A stretch of 64,000 bases of DNA from Flagellimonas aequoris (GTDB lineage: Bacteria > Bacteroidota > Bacteroidia > Flavobacteriales > Flavobacteriaceae): assembly GCF_003584165.1 (NCBI RefSeq), contig NZ_QXFJ01000023.1:434001-498000 (forward strand). The letters run 5' to 3'. A program made the position numbers and the translations under genes. Under the pieces are notes generated by a model. It was not told where the DNA came from and ran no database searches. It saw only the letters and a program-made list of their open reading frames with translations. Of this stretch, positions 43,159 through 52,252 are shown one piece after another. Numbering within the stretch: the first letter of the stretch is position 1; each line of letters begins with the position of its first letter.

Positions 43159-43194
43159 GCCCAACTAGGATGAACACTAGATGGGCAGTCTTTA
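43159..43194 (+). terminator. Terminator-like hairpin after aldehyde dehydrogenase gene
   Basis: GCCCAACTAG (43159-43168) and CTAGATGGGC (43177-43186) pair with one mismatch and an 8-base loop; a short T-run (TCTTTAAAA) follows. The remaining gene-free part, 43195-43484, is AT-rich and shows no gene or repeat that I can support, only the likely promoter region of the next gene. Confidence 0.6.
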
Positions 43195-43484
43195 AAACCA
43201 ACTTAACTAACTCAAACTTAACTTAAACCCTACTCCAATGCCAATCTTTGTCGGGAGAAATAGGGTTGTTTGTCTTTTATTGCCTGCAATTTCTCAAATA
43301 TTGTTCGAGAATTTAGGAAGTATCTTACAGGTGGTCATAAATAGTGTATGATTGGTTCCTTTTGTTCCTTTTTCCGTTCGTGAATTGGTGCCCATTGCTT
43401 AAATTCTAGCATTTAAATTCAAAATTTTAAGATTTTTTTAATATTTTGGATAGGCTGTTGTGCGGCAAATTAACCTCATACAAA

Positions 43485-44042
43485 ATGGATTTGGAAGGCG
43501 CTAACATTTGGTACTGGATCATACTCGCCATAGTGGGTATCATAGCCGCCATTCTAGGCTACTTTTTTGGAAAATCAGATGCTCCTTCTGCTCCAGACTT
43601 TTCGGAACAGATCAGTATTTTGGAAATTGAAAATGCCAAGCTAAAGGCCGATCTGGATACTTGTAAAAAAAGATTGTCCTCAACAAAACAACCCAAAATT
43701 TCCGAAGAGCTTTCTTCTTCTATAGCCGCAAATCATGTACCGGCATTTAATGCCGATGAAGCCAAACTCGCATTCGGCACCAAAGTCAAGGACAACGACC
43801 TTAAAATCGTGGAGGGCATTGGCCCAAAAATCGAGGGCCTATTCCACGATTTCAACATCAGAACATGGAAGCAACTATCAGAAACCTCTGCGGACAAATG
43901 TCAAGAAGTATTGGATTCCGGAGGCAAGAGATACCGTATACACGACCCTGCCTCATGGCCCATGCAGGCAAAAATGGCCTATGAAGGCCACTGGAAGCAA
44001 TTAGCGGAATGGCAAGAAAAACATCGCGCCGGAAAATTCTAA
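43485..44042 (+). CDS. Membrane-anchored protein with helix-hairpin-helix domain
   Basis: A 185-residue protein from ATG 43485. One N-terminal membrane helix (about 7-28, WYWIILAIVGIIAAILGYFF) is followed by a Glu/Lys coiled coil (about 38-60) and a C-terminal helix-hairpin-helix domain. The latter holds LKIVEGIGPKIEGLF (about 104-118) and ASWPMQAKMAYEGHW. This HhH type occurs in many Bacteroidota proteins and in ribosomal L21-fused forms. DNA or RNA binding is inferred only from the fold. Convergent with the desaturase gene. Confidence 0.8.
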   Translation: MDLEGANIWYWIILAIVGIIAAILGYFFGKSDAPSAPDFSEQISILEIENAKLKADLDTCKKRLSSTKQPKISEELSSSIAANHVPAFNADEAKLAFGTKVKDNDLKIVEGIGPKIEGLFHDFNIRTWKQLSETSADKCQEVLDSGGKRYRIHDPASWPMQAKMAYEGHWKQLAEWQEKHRAGKF

Positions 44043-44049
44043 TCTTATC

Positions 44050-45045
44050 TTAAAGCGACCCGTTGGCCTCCACCCATTTGAAGGTCTGTTGGGTCTGGGG
44101 AAATTTCATCCGCTCCGCGATACGCTCCAATCGTTCCGGAAGTTTCATCAAATAATCCCTTGCCTTTTCTCCCTGTTCAGTAAGGGAACGTAGATTGCCG
44201 ATTTCCCAATAGCTGTTCAATTTCTTCAAGATGTCCACATAGTCTTGGGCGGTATACACACCCAACTTCTGTGCACAGTTGGAAAAGTGTTCAAATGCGG
44301 TACCAATACTTCCACCGGATTCCCTTAAAAAATGAGCCGGCATCACGATTTTTCTTTTCATCATATCGGCAAAAGCCTGCACCATACCATCAGGATCCTG
44401 TCCCATAATGGTCTTCACAAATTCACGATAGGCCAAGTGGTGCCTCATTTCATCCCCAGCGATGATGGTACACATTTTTGCCAGCAGACCGTTGCTCTTT
44501 TGTCTGGCCATTTTGCCCACCCTTTTGTGCGAGATGTTGGTGGCCAACTCTTGGAAGGAAGTATATACAAAATTCTTGTAGGGATCTCTATCCGTGCCAA
44601 TATCAAATCCGTCCGATATTAGGTGTTGGGTGGTGATTTCCACCTCCCTCATGTTCACCCTGCCTGATAAGTAAAGGTACTTGTTCAAAACATCACCATG
44701 GCGGTTCTCTTCGGCGGTCCAAGCCCTCACCCATTTGCTCCATCCGTTTTCCTTTCCGTTGTGCTGGTCGATTCCCTCCACATCCATTAACCAAGATTCA
44801 TAGGTAGGCAACGCCTCCTCCGTAATGGTATCCGCCACAAGGGTCACCCAAAAATCGTAACCGAGTTCTTTAGCTTCTTCCCTGATCTGTTCCACTTCAT
44901 CAAAAAAGTTATCGGATTGGGAATCGGGTAAAAAATCAGTGGGTTGCCAAATTTTCTCGGTTGGTATAAGAAACTCATCCATAAAACCCTTTACCTGGGG
45001 TTCAATGGCCTGCATCACCTCCAAACGCACATTTTTAATCGACAT
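44050..45045 (-). CDS. Acyl-ACP desaturase (di-iron, soluble)
   Basis: A 331-residue ferritin-like di-iron desaturase that introduces a double bond into saturated acyl-ACP. The two iron-binding motifs are EENRH (112-116) and DEMRH (198-202), as in plant stearoyl-ACP desaturases. Other segments are WVRAWTAEENRHGD and AGDEMRHHLAYREF. Bacterial homologues exist in Actinobacteria and Bacteroidota. The product position is unknown. Single gene, between two convergent or codirectional neighbours. Confidence 0.92.
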   Translation of the reverse strand: MSIKNVRLEVMQAIEPQVKGFMDEFLIPTEKIWQPTDFLPDSQSDNFFDEVEQIREEAKELGYDFWVTLVADTITEEALPTYESWLMDVEGIDQHNGKENGWSKWVRAWTAEENRHGDVLNKYLYLSGRVNMREVEITTQHLISDGFDIGTDRDPYKNFVYTSFQELATNISHKRVGKMARQKSNGLLAKMCTIIAGDEMRHHLAYREFVKTIMGQDPDGMVQAFADMMKRKIVMPAHFLRESGGSIGTAFEHFSNCAQKLGVYTAQDYVDILKKLNSYWEIGNLRSLTEQGEKARDYLMKLPERLERIAERMKFPQTQQTFKWVEANGSL

Positions 45046-45099
45046 AAACTTGTTTTTTACAAAGGTCTCGATTAAAATTTATTTTGGGATGGATTTATC

Positions 45100-45825
45100 C
45101 TAATTTCTGCCCCGTTCTCCCGGATAAAAAGTATGCACGGGATCACTTTGCCAAAATTCCTTGGTTTCAACGTTCAGAATAGTGAGCCCTCCCTTGAATG
45201 CCGCTCCGGTATCCACATTCCATACATTGGCCGCTTTTTGGGGTTTTACCACTTGGGTCTTGGATAAGGGAGTATGGCCAATAAAAACCTCTTTGTAATG
45301 GGTGAGTCTTTTTGGGAATTTGGGGTCGGTGGGTTCCAATTGAGGATTAAGCGCAGTGGCCAGTTCCCACAAGGTCCTGTCCCAATAGTAGGATTGCACA
45401 AAATATTCAAAATCAATGCCTTTTAGGTTGGTGTAACCTGCATGCAGATAAAGTCTGTTGTCCTCCGCGAGGTGGTAGTTTTCCAAGTTTGCATAAAATT
45501 GAAGATGTGTTTCCCACTTGTCCCGATTGGCATCCAAATAGGATTGTCTGGTAGCGGTACCTCCGTGGGCCAACCATTGAGGGTTATCTTTTTGTGTCAA
45601 CAGCCATTCCCTGCAAAGTTCATCATGGTTACCCCGAATAAAAGTGCAGTTGAAAGCATCCTTCAACTGAATTAAAAAATCCACCGTTTCTACAGCAGTG
45701 CTCCAAGCATCCACATAATCCCCTAAAAAAATAATATGGTCTTTTGGTGTTACCTTGGCTTTGTCCATAACCTGCTCCAAAGCCCTTAGCCCGGAATGGA
45801 TATCGCCCACAACCAGTGTTCGCAT
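45100..45825 (-). CDS. Metallophosphoesterase (bis-nucleotide/Ser-Thr phosphatase type)
   Basis: A 241-residue calcineurin-like phosphoesterase. Start MRTLVVGDIHSG is taken at the ATG, nine codons after an in-frame TTG. The metal-binding motifs are GDIHSG, LGDYVDAWS, IRGNHDELC, HGGTATR and HAGY/GHTPL. This pattern is that of PrpA-like or diadenosine tetraphosphatase-like enzymes; the substrate is not decided by sequence. Single gene divergent from the fructokinase. Confidence 0.9.
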   Translation of the reverse strand: MRTLVVGDIHSGLRALEQVMDKAKVTPKDHIIFLGDYVDAWSTAVETVDFLIQLKDAFNCTFIRGNHDELCREWLLTQKDNPQWLAHGGTATRQSYLDANRDKWETHLQFYANLENYHLAEDNRLYLHAGYTNLKGIDFEYFVQSYYWDRTLWELATALNPQLEPTDPKFPKRLTHYKEVFIGHTPLSKTQVVKPQKAANVWNVDTGAAFKGGLTILNVETKEFWQSDPVHTFYPGERGRN

Positions 45826-45979
45826 AGAGAAGTTTTTGGCAATATTACACACAAATGACCGGGATGCTAAACAAATACGGCAAAGTTTATCAACGGATTA
45901 TTACAGGTCATTTAAAAAGCGATGCCTATTTTTGGCCGCGGTACAAAATTCTATGTACCTTAGGATAATTCCATAAAAA

Positions 45980-46924
45980 ATGAAGAAGGTATTCTGTATT
46001 GGTGAAGCATTGATCGACTTTGTTGCCGAAAAACAGGGAAGTGATCTTTCCAAAGCTGTACAATTCACCAAAAAAGCAGGGGGTGCCCCCGCCAATGTGG
46101 CCTGTGCCATATCCAAACTTGGGGGAAAGGGAATATTTGTGGGATGCGTTGGGAACGATCCTTTTGGAAAATTCCTTCTTGATGTGCTCAAACATGAGGG
46201 GGTCGATATTTCCCTCGTTCAATTGTCCAGAACCTTTACCACCTTGGCATTCGTTTCGTTGGCAGAGGACGGGGAACGGGATTTTGTCTTTAGTCGAGGA
46301 GCCGATAAAGAACTGGAATACGACCATGACCTTAGAAAAACTTTAAAAGGAAACATTCTACATTTGGGTGCCGCAACGGCCCTTTTGGGAGGTTCTTTGG
46401 AAAAGGCCTATGGCAAATATCTGTTCGATGGACTCACCAAGGAAATGTTTATCAGTTTTGATCCCAATTATCGGGAAGACCTTTGGAAAGATGAACAGGA
46501 AGTCTTCATCAAAAAATGTATGCCCTTTATAGAAAAATCCCATTTGTGCAAGTTCAGTAAGGAAGAGGCCCAACTGCTTTCCGGAAAATCGGATATCCAC
46601 GAAGCCTGCGATGTCCTTCACGAAGTGGGGACACAGATCATAACGGTAACCTTGGGCAGCGAAGGAACCCTTTTGAGTGCCCAAGGAATGAAGAAAATCA
46701 TCCCCAGTATCGAGGTAAGGCCTGTGGATACTACTGGGGCCGGTGATGCGTTCATCGGATGCCTATTGAACCAGATTTCGAATCTTGGAAACTTTGACCC
46801 CGTTTCTGAAGACTTTGCCCTGCTCGAAAAAATGGTTGCCAAGGCCAACAAAGCGGGTGCCATAACCACGACCAATTTTGGGGCCATTGTGGCTTTGCCT
46901 ACCAAAGACCAGCTCGAAGCATAA
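45980..46924 (+). CDS. Fructokinase (PfkB family)
   Basis: A 314-residue sugar kinase. It opens FCIGEALIDFVAEKQG, with the substrate motif KKAGGAPANVACAISKLGG next and the catalytic block VRPVDTTGAGDAFIGCLL (PfkB signature 2, Asp as base). The pattern matches fructokinases of the ribokinase superfamily. The stop is joined directly to the ATG of an amylosucrase-type gene (TAAATG), which releases fructose, and this supports fructose as substrate. Confidence 0.9.
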   Translation: MKKVFCIGEALIDFVAEKQGSDLSKAVQFTKKAGGAPANVACAISKLGGKGIFVGCVGNDPFGKFLLDVLKHEGVDISLVQLSRTFTTLAFVSLAEDGERDFVFSRGADKELEYDHDLRKTLKGNILHLGAATALLGGSLEKAYGKYLFDGLTKEMFISFDPNYREDLWKDEQEVFIKKCMPFIEKSHLCKFSKEEAQLLSGKSDIHEACDVLHEVGTQIITVTLGSEGTLLSAQGMKKIIPSIEVRPVDTTGAGDAFIGCLLNQISNLGNFDPVSEDFALLEKMVAKANKAGAITTTNFGAIVALPTKDQLEA

Positions 46925-48853
46925 ATGAACCAGGCCAACATACATAGATTGGTTGCCACGCAGCTCAAACAAAAGGATGCCGATGCCCTTTTTGACCTTC
47001 GGTTGGCAGCAAATCTTCCCTTAATCCAAAAATTGTTTTCATCCCTCTATCCTGATGAACACCACATAGGTCATTTTCAAAAGTTGATGGACCTACTCTC
47101 CAGATTATATGCGTCGAGACCATCAGAATTAAAAAAGCAGGATCTTGAAAGATTGGACTCGGGCAATTGGTACCAGTCCGAAAAAATAATGGGCATGCAA
47201 CTCTATGTGGAGCACTTCAACAAAGACCTCAACGGCCTAAGGGAAAAGTTGCCCTACTTTAAAGATTTGGGAGTGAACTTTTTGCATTTGATGCCCATCA
47301 CCACTCGCCCCAAAGGTGAAAGTGATGGCGGATATGCCGTAAACAGTTACCTTCAGGTCGATAAAAAATACGGCACCAAAGAAGATTTATTGGCCCTTAC
47401 TTCCGAGTTTCGGAAAGAAGACATGTACCTAATGCTGGATTTTGTGGTGAACCATACTTCCAACGAATTTTCATGGGCCAAAAAAGCCATGAAAGGCGAT
47501 AAAAAATACCAAGGGTACTATTACACTTTTGAGGATTACACCATTCCTTCCGAATTTGAAAAAACCCTTCCCGAAGTGTTCCCTGAAACCTCCCCGGGCA
47601 GTTTTACCTATGTCCAAGAAATGGATCGGTGGGTCATGACCGTTTTCAACAGTTACCAATGGGACCTCAACTATACCAACCCCGAAGTGTTTTTGGAAAT
47701 GCTGACCAATTTGGTGAAATTGACCGATCTTGGTGTCGATGTGGTCCGTTTTGATGCACTGGCTTTCCTTTGGAAAAAAATGGGAACCATCTCCCAGAAC
47801 CTTCCCGAGGCCCATAATCTGGTTTCCTTGTTCAGGATGTGCCTGCAAGTGGTGGCTCCAGGGGTGATTCTTTTGGCTGAGGCCATAGTGGCACCAACCG
47901 ATATCATCAAATATTTTGGCGAGGACCAAAAAATGGGCAACGAATGTGAGGTAGCTTATAACGCCTCCCTGATGGCTCTGCTCTGGAATTCGATTGCCAC
48001 CAAACGAACCTCGCTGCTTTACAAAAGTTGGGACCATGTGCCACCAAAACCAGTAGATTGTACTTGGATCAACTATATCCGTTGTCATGATGACATTGGG
48101 CTTGGTTACGAAAACCAATTGATCCAAGAGTTGGGCTGGAATCCTGATATGCACCGCAAGTTTCTGCTCGATTATTATTGCCAACATTTGGATTGGTCGT
48201 CGTCCAAAGGGCTCATGTTCATGTACAACCCCAAAACAGGGGATGGGCGCATTACCGGTAGTGCAGCCTCATTATTAGGGCTGGAAAAAGCACTGGAACT
48301 GAAGGATAATGCGTTGATTACGGAGTCCATCAATAAAATTGTTATGCTGCATGGCATTATTCTGGCTTTTGGGGGTATTCCCTTGATCTATGCCGGGGAC
48401 GAAATCGGGACACTCAACGATTATTCCTTTCGAAATGACAATTCCAAAAAAGATGATAGCCGTTGGGTAAATCGACCCATGCAGAATTGGAAAACGATTT
48501 CAAAATTGGATAACAGGGATCTTCCACAGTCCAATATCTATCATACACTTCAAAAATTGATCAACATCAGAAAGAGCAATCCAGTTTTTGCGGACAACAA
48601 TAGCCTTTCGCTTTGCCACACGGGCAATGATCATATCCTGGTCTTTGAAAAAAGGGGCAACGGTCGTGAAGGTCTTTTGGTCGTTTGCAATTTTGACGAA
48701 AACGCACAGGTTATTGAAACGGGATGGATCAAAAGACTGGGTTATTTTGCCAAAGGGGATCCTGTTGATCTGGTATCGGGCAATAAATTGGTCATGAAAA
48801 GTGGCCTTCTGGAAATTGCTCCCTACCAACTCCTCTGGTTGAAAAGGGATTAA
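46925..48853 (+). CDS. Amylosucrase / GH13_4 sucrose-active enzyme
   Basis: A 642-residue GH13 enzyme. Helical N-terminal domain 1-90, (beta/alpha)8 barrel 90-560 and a C-terminal beta domain. The four barrel motifs are visible: FVVNHT, VVRFDALAFLWKKMG (nucleophile Asp near 276), LLAEAIV (acid/base Glu near 318), and IRCHDDIG. The segments LYVEHFNKDLNGL and GDEIGTLNDYSF match Neisseria amylosucrase, which builds alpha-1,4-glucan from sucrose and frees fructose. Hydrolysis rather than polymer synthesis is possible. It follows the fructokinase in one operon. Confidence 0.88.
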   Translation: MNQANIHRLVATQLKQKDADALFDLRLAANLPLIQKLFSSLYPDEHHIGHFQKLMDLLSRLYASRPSELKKQDLERLDSGNWYQSEKIMGMQLYVEHFNKDLNGLREKLPYFKDLGVNFLHLMPITTRPKGESDGGYAVNSYLQVDKKYGTKEDLLALTSEFRKEDMYLMLDFVVNHTSNEFSWAKKAMKGDKKYQGYYYTFEDYTIPSEFEKTLPEVFPETSPGSFTYVQEMDRWVMTVFNSYQWDLNYTNPEVFLEMLTNLVKLTDLGVDVVRFDALAFLWKKMGTISQNLPEAHNLVSLFRMCLQVVAPGVILLAEAIVAPTDIIKYFGEDQKMGNECEVAYNASLMALLWNSIATKRTSLLYKSWDHVPPKPVDCTWINYIRCHDDIGLGYENQLIQELGWNPDMHRKFLLDYYCQHLDWSSSKGLMFMYNPKTGDGRITGSAASLLGLEKALELKDNALITESINKIVMLHGIILAFGGIPLIYAGDEIGTLNDYSFRNDNSKKDDSRWVNRPMQNWKTISKLDNRDLPQSNIYHTLQKLINIRKSNPVFADNNSLSLCHTGNDHILVFEKRGNGREGLLVVCNFDENAQVIETGWIKRLGYFAKGDPVDLVSGNKLVMKSGLLEIAPYQLLWLKRD

Positions 48854-49986
48854 CTGTACTTCACTTTTCTGAGAATACGTTGCGATTCCTTAAGGGATTG
48901 GTACACATTCCTGTCGTACTCTTTCAGGATATCCCGCGATCGGTCCATTTGCTCCTTGGCCTCCTCAAAACCGTTCAGATAACAGATAAGATAGGTCGCA
49001 GGAAGGTGGGTCACATCCACATGTTCCGATGCGGTGAGGGGAATATTGTTCTCCAATTTCTTCAATAGGGAATTGTTGGTATTATAGACATGGTACAGCG
49101 TTTTTTTATCAAACTGGGGCGGTTCAAATATCAGCTTGCTGTTAATGGTGTATTTCCCGTTCTCTGAAAAGGTGATCATCATTTCTTCCAATGGATAATA
49201 TTTTTGCTGTGTCCCCAAACCTAGCTGCACATATTCCACCGTACTAAAGGAATCCTCATTGTATTCGATCGTGATCTCGTCCAATGCAGAATAGAACAAT
49301 TTTACCTGTTCGTTGATGAGTTCAATATCCACACGGGAGTAATAGGTCTTGCTCTTTACCTTTTTCTTATTGCCCGCCCAACAGACCACAAACTGCTCCT
49401 TGAATACCTTATAGTCGCTGGTTAGATCGGGATGCCGCGTATTGATGAAATTGATCACCGCATCCAGGGTAAGTTCAATGTTGTTGCGGGCATGTTGTTC
49501 AATGGTGGCCACCTTTTCGGAATTGATGTCCTTCAACTCCACCCCATAAGCCTTGGGCAAACTAATGCTTCCTTCCCGAAAAAAAACGGAACCCCCGTAG
49601 TACTTCCAAATGTTCTTGCGCAGGGCACAAACCTTTCCATTGGATCGAATGGTAACTAGGCCCACCACCTTCCCTTCAGGTAACTGGGGAAATGGGATAT
49701 TTTCATAGGAAATAATCGGTGGATTTTCCAAATAGGCATTCACAAGGTTTTGAATCTTGCTGTCGTCGAAGAAGTCCACACCTACAATTTCATTATCGGC
49801 ATCTTCCACACCGATCACGATAAAGGAGTTGTTCTTGGGATTACTGTTGGCCAGGGCGCAGACGTGCTTCAAGAACTTGGCCTTGCCCTCTTTTTCCCCT
49901 ATGGATATAAAACGCTTTTTATCGTAAAAACTATTCTCGTCGTTGTGTGCCAATAAGTTTTTTACGAGTAGGCGTTTGTTGATCAT
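48850..49986 (-). CDS. AlbA_2 (Schlafen-like) domain protein
   Basis: A 378-residue protein. The first 140 residues form an AlbA_2/Schlafen-like domain (ISIGEKEGKAKFLKHVCALANSNPKNNS, cut here as KAKFLKHVCALANS, then FIVIGVEDADNEIVGVD and YYGGSVFFREGS). The C-terminal part is helical and beta-mixed with VVCWAGNKKKVKSKTYY. Such proteins bind nucleic acids and some act in transcription control or defence. No nuclease motif was identified. Its stop overlaps the convergent amylosucrase stop by four bases. Single gene. Confidence 0.8.
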   Translation of the reverse strand: MINKRLLVKNLLAHNDENSFYDKKRFISIGEKEGKAKFLKHVCALANSNPKNNSFIVIGVEDADNEIVGVDFFDDSKIQNLVNAYLENPPIISYENIPFPQLPEGKVVGLVTIRSNGKVCALRKNIWKYYGGSVFFREGSISLPKAYGVELKDINSEKVATIEQHARNNIELTLDAVINFINTRHPDLTSDYKVFKEQFVVCWAGNKKKVKSKTYYSRVDIELINEQVKLFYSALDEITIEYNEDSFSTVEYVQLGLGTQQKYYPLEEMMITFSENGKYTINSKLIFEPPQFDKKTLYHVYNTNNSLLKKLENNIPLTASEHVDVTHLPATYLICYLNGFEEAKEQMDRSRDILKEYDRNVYQSLKESQRILRKVKYS

Positions 49987-50031
49987 ATTATAAAGTTTCG
50001 AGTTACAAGTTGCGAGTGCAAGGCTTGTGTT

Positions 50032-50413
50032 TTAATCATATTTGGCACCCTTTCTCTCAGATTTTTTAAGATACGCCATGAATGCACCTATCTTTTTTCC
50101 TTCCGTTATTGTTTTTGAAAAAATCCCATCAAACTGTTCTTTAGAAATATGCTTCCTGTCCAAACATCGATATAGCTGAGATCTCAACTCGCCACATGAA
50201 GCTTTTGCTATACTTAAAAATTGAATGAATTCCCGATTACCATTTCTTTCAAATCCTTCTGCAACATTGTCCATTATGGAACCTGAAGAAGCATTCATTT
50301 GATTTTTGAGACTATAATCATTCCCCAATGAGGTGTTCTCGATTAGCCCCCCAAACGTCATTATAAATTTCCCTTGCCAACTTCCAAACATCCAATTCTT
50401 CGAAACCATTCAT
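50032..50413 (-). pseudogene. Four-helix-bundle (23S rRNA IVP-like) gene with a frameshift
   Basis: The product (~125 residues if whole) resembles the four-helix-bundle proteins encoded in 23S rRNA intervening sequences and elsewhere. From ATG 50413 the frame reads [19 protein letters not shown], the normal N-terminus, and then fails. The rest ([48 protein letters not shown]) continues in another frame. The two join at a run of six G (50347-50352 read on the minus strand); five would restore the frame. It may be a pseudogene, a sequencing error, or phase variation. Confidence 0.8.
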
Positions 50414-50453
50414 AATAGCTCTTTTAAACTTTCAACCCAAAACGCGCAACGTT

Positions 50454-51209
50454 TTAACTGCTTTTCTTGACGATTGTACTGCTGGCCTGGGCCGTGGGCA
50501 TGACCACCAGATCCGCAATGTTGACGTGATACGGTCTTGTGACCACAAAATGAATGATGTCTGCAATATCCTGCGGCTTTAAGGGCTGAAACCCTTTATA
50601 AACATTGGAGGCTCTTTCCTTATCTCCTTTGAACCGAACATCACTGAATTCCGTTTCCACCAATCCTGGGTTCACGGCCCCAGCGCGGATGCCATAGGCA
50701 TTCAGGTCGATGCGCATCCCTTGGTTGATCGCATCCACGGCATGTTTACTGGCACAGTACACATTTCCGTTGGGATAAACTTCCTTGCCTGCAGTGGATC
50801 CAATGTTGATGATGTGCCCGGACTTACGCTCCACCATTTGGGGCAGTACCGCTTTGGACATATACAACAGTCCTTTTACATTGATGTCCAACATGGCTTC
50901 CCAATCATCGGGGTTACCTTTGTCGATGGGGTCAAGACCGTGGGCATTGCCCGCATTATTGATCAAAATATCGATTCTTGAAAACTCATCCGGTAGCTTT
51001 TCAATGGCCGAAAAGACCGCCTCCCGATCACGAACATCAAAAGTTAAGGTGTGGATTTCCGTTTCCTCCCCAAGTGTTTTTTTAAGTTCGTCCAATCGTT
51101 CCTGTCTTCGGCCACAAAGAATCAATTTGAATCCTTCTTTGGCAAAAAGTTCTGCCGTAGCTCTTCCGATGCCACTTGTGGCTCCTGTAATCAAAGCTGT
51201 TTTACTCAT
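50454..51209 (-). CDS. Short-chain dehydrogenase/reductase (YdfG-like)
   Basis: A 251-residue classical SDR. The NADP-binding motif ITGATSGIGRATAE lies near 7-20, with GRRQERLDEL (basic residues for NADP) and NNAGNAHGLDP. The catalytic triad is Ser in IGSTAGKE, then YCASKHA with Tyr and Lys. The closest known type is YdfG/serine 3-dehydrogenase, which oxidises hydroxy acids such as serine or 3-hydroxypropionate. It lies eleven bases from the stop of the preceding aldo-keto reductase and is cotranscribed with it. Confidence 0.9.
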   Translation of the reverse strand: MSKTALITGATSGIGRATAELFAKEGFKLILCGRRQERLDELKKTLGEETEIHTLTFDVRDREAVFSAIEKLPDEFSRIDILINNAGNAHGLDPIDKGNPDDWEAMLDINVKGLLYMSKAVLPQMVERKSGHIINIGSTAGKEVYPNGNVYCASKHAVDAINQGMRIDLNAYGIRAGAVNPGLVETEFSDVRFKGDKERASNVYKGFQPLKPQDIADIIHFVVTRPYHVNIADLVVMPTAQASSTIVKKSS

Positions 51210-51220
51210 TTCCTTCTATC

Positions 51221-52093
51221 TTAAGGCACATCATGGCCTTGGCTTGCCACCAAAAGGGAAAACCAATCCTGAAGTTCCATGTCTATCTCCGCAGCTTTGG
51301 CGGATTGTTTTATTCTTTTCTTGTCAGTTGTGCCAATAACAGGATAAATTTTGGCAGGATGTTTCAATATCCAGGCCAACAGCAACTGGCTTTCATTGGC
51401 GGAATACTTCTCCTCCAAAGGTTCCATCGCCTTTTTGATCCTTTTGGTTTGCTTGTCACTGTCCCTAAAATAGCTCCCCAACGGACTCCATGCCATGGCC
51501 ATCCTTTTGTTGGCGATACAATCATCAAAAGTTCCATCGTACATGGGTTCGTCATGGGTCAGGGAAAATTCCACTTGGTTGCCCGAAACGGGAATCGCCT
51601 TTTCCAGCATGGCCACTTGGGTTGGGGTGAAATTAGAAACCCCGACCTGCATGACCTTTCCGCTATCGAGCAGCTGTTGAAGGGCCTCGGCCATTTCAAA
51701 AGGTTCCATCAAAGGACTTGGTCTGTGCATCAAGAGCAGATCCAAATACTCGGTATTCAGTTTTTTCAAACTTTGTTCCGCGGACCAGATGATGTACTCC
51801 TTGTCGTATTGATAGTGGTTGATCTTATTGTCCCTGCCCCGGGTCAACTGGATCCCACATTTGGAAATCAACTGGATATCCTCCCTTTTTATCCCGCTTT
51901 CGGCATAGGCCTTACCAAAATCGGCCTCTGTGGAATAGCTGCCATAAATATCGGCATGGTCAAAGGTGGTCAATCCATTTTCGATGCAATGGTGCATCAG
52001 TTCGATCATTTCTTTTTTGGAAAGTTTCTTTCCCCAACTTCCCCACGTCATGGTTCCAGAGATGATTCTGGAAAAATTCTTGTTCTTTTGCAT
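51221..52093 (-). CDS. Aldo/keto reductase (YdhF-like)
   Basis: A 290-residue NADPH aldo-keto reductase TIM barrel. Recognised segments: SGTMTWGSWGKKL, FDHADIYGSYSTE (catalytic Asp, Tyr), LLMHRPSPLMEP (His region), VGVSNFTPTQV, NQVEFSLTHDEPM and WSPLGSYF. It matches the YdhF/oxidoreductase group. The substrate is unknown. First gene of the AKR-SDR pair. It is divergent from the Bat operon, with 159 bases between that show no full promoter match. Confidence 0.9.
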   Translation of the reverse strand: MQKNKNFSRIISGTMTWGSWGKKLSKKEMIELMHHCIENGLTTFDHADIYGSYSTEADFGKAYAESGIKREDIQLISKCGIQLTRGRDNKINHYQYDKEYIIWSAEQSLKKLNTEYLDLLLMHRPSPLMEPFEMAEALQQLLDSGKVMQVGVSNFTPTQVAMLEKAIPVSGNQVEFSLTHDEPMYDGTFDDCIANKRMAMAWSPLGSYFRDSDKQTKRIKKAMEPLEEKYSANESQLLLAWILKHPAKIYPVIGTTDKKRIKQSAKAAEIDMELQDWFSLLVASQGHDVP

Positions 52094-52252
52094 ATCGGAT
52101 GAAAGTATAAAATTAAACCCTTAAATCCTTCATAAAACTAGGGGTTTAGCGTTTTTTTTAACCATTAATTAACAGGTAGGTTTTAAATAAATTTTCATTT
52201 TGCACACCCTAGCAAAATCACTGACAGTAATACCAAACAACAGGAGCTTATA

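Noticed and set aside
43195..43484. Gene-poor gap before the HhH protein, considered for a small RNA or tRNA
   Set aside because: No cloverleaf, no conserved RNA motif and no promoter-terminator pair was found; only AT-rich sequence.
51233..52102. Long plus-strand open frame (289 codons) opposite the aldo-keto reductase
   Set aside because: It is the antisense of a clear aldo-keto reductase gene, has no family motif and a Phe/His/Gly-rich composition typical of shadow frames.
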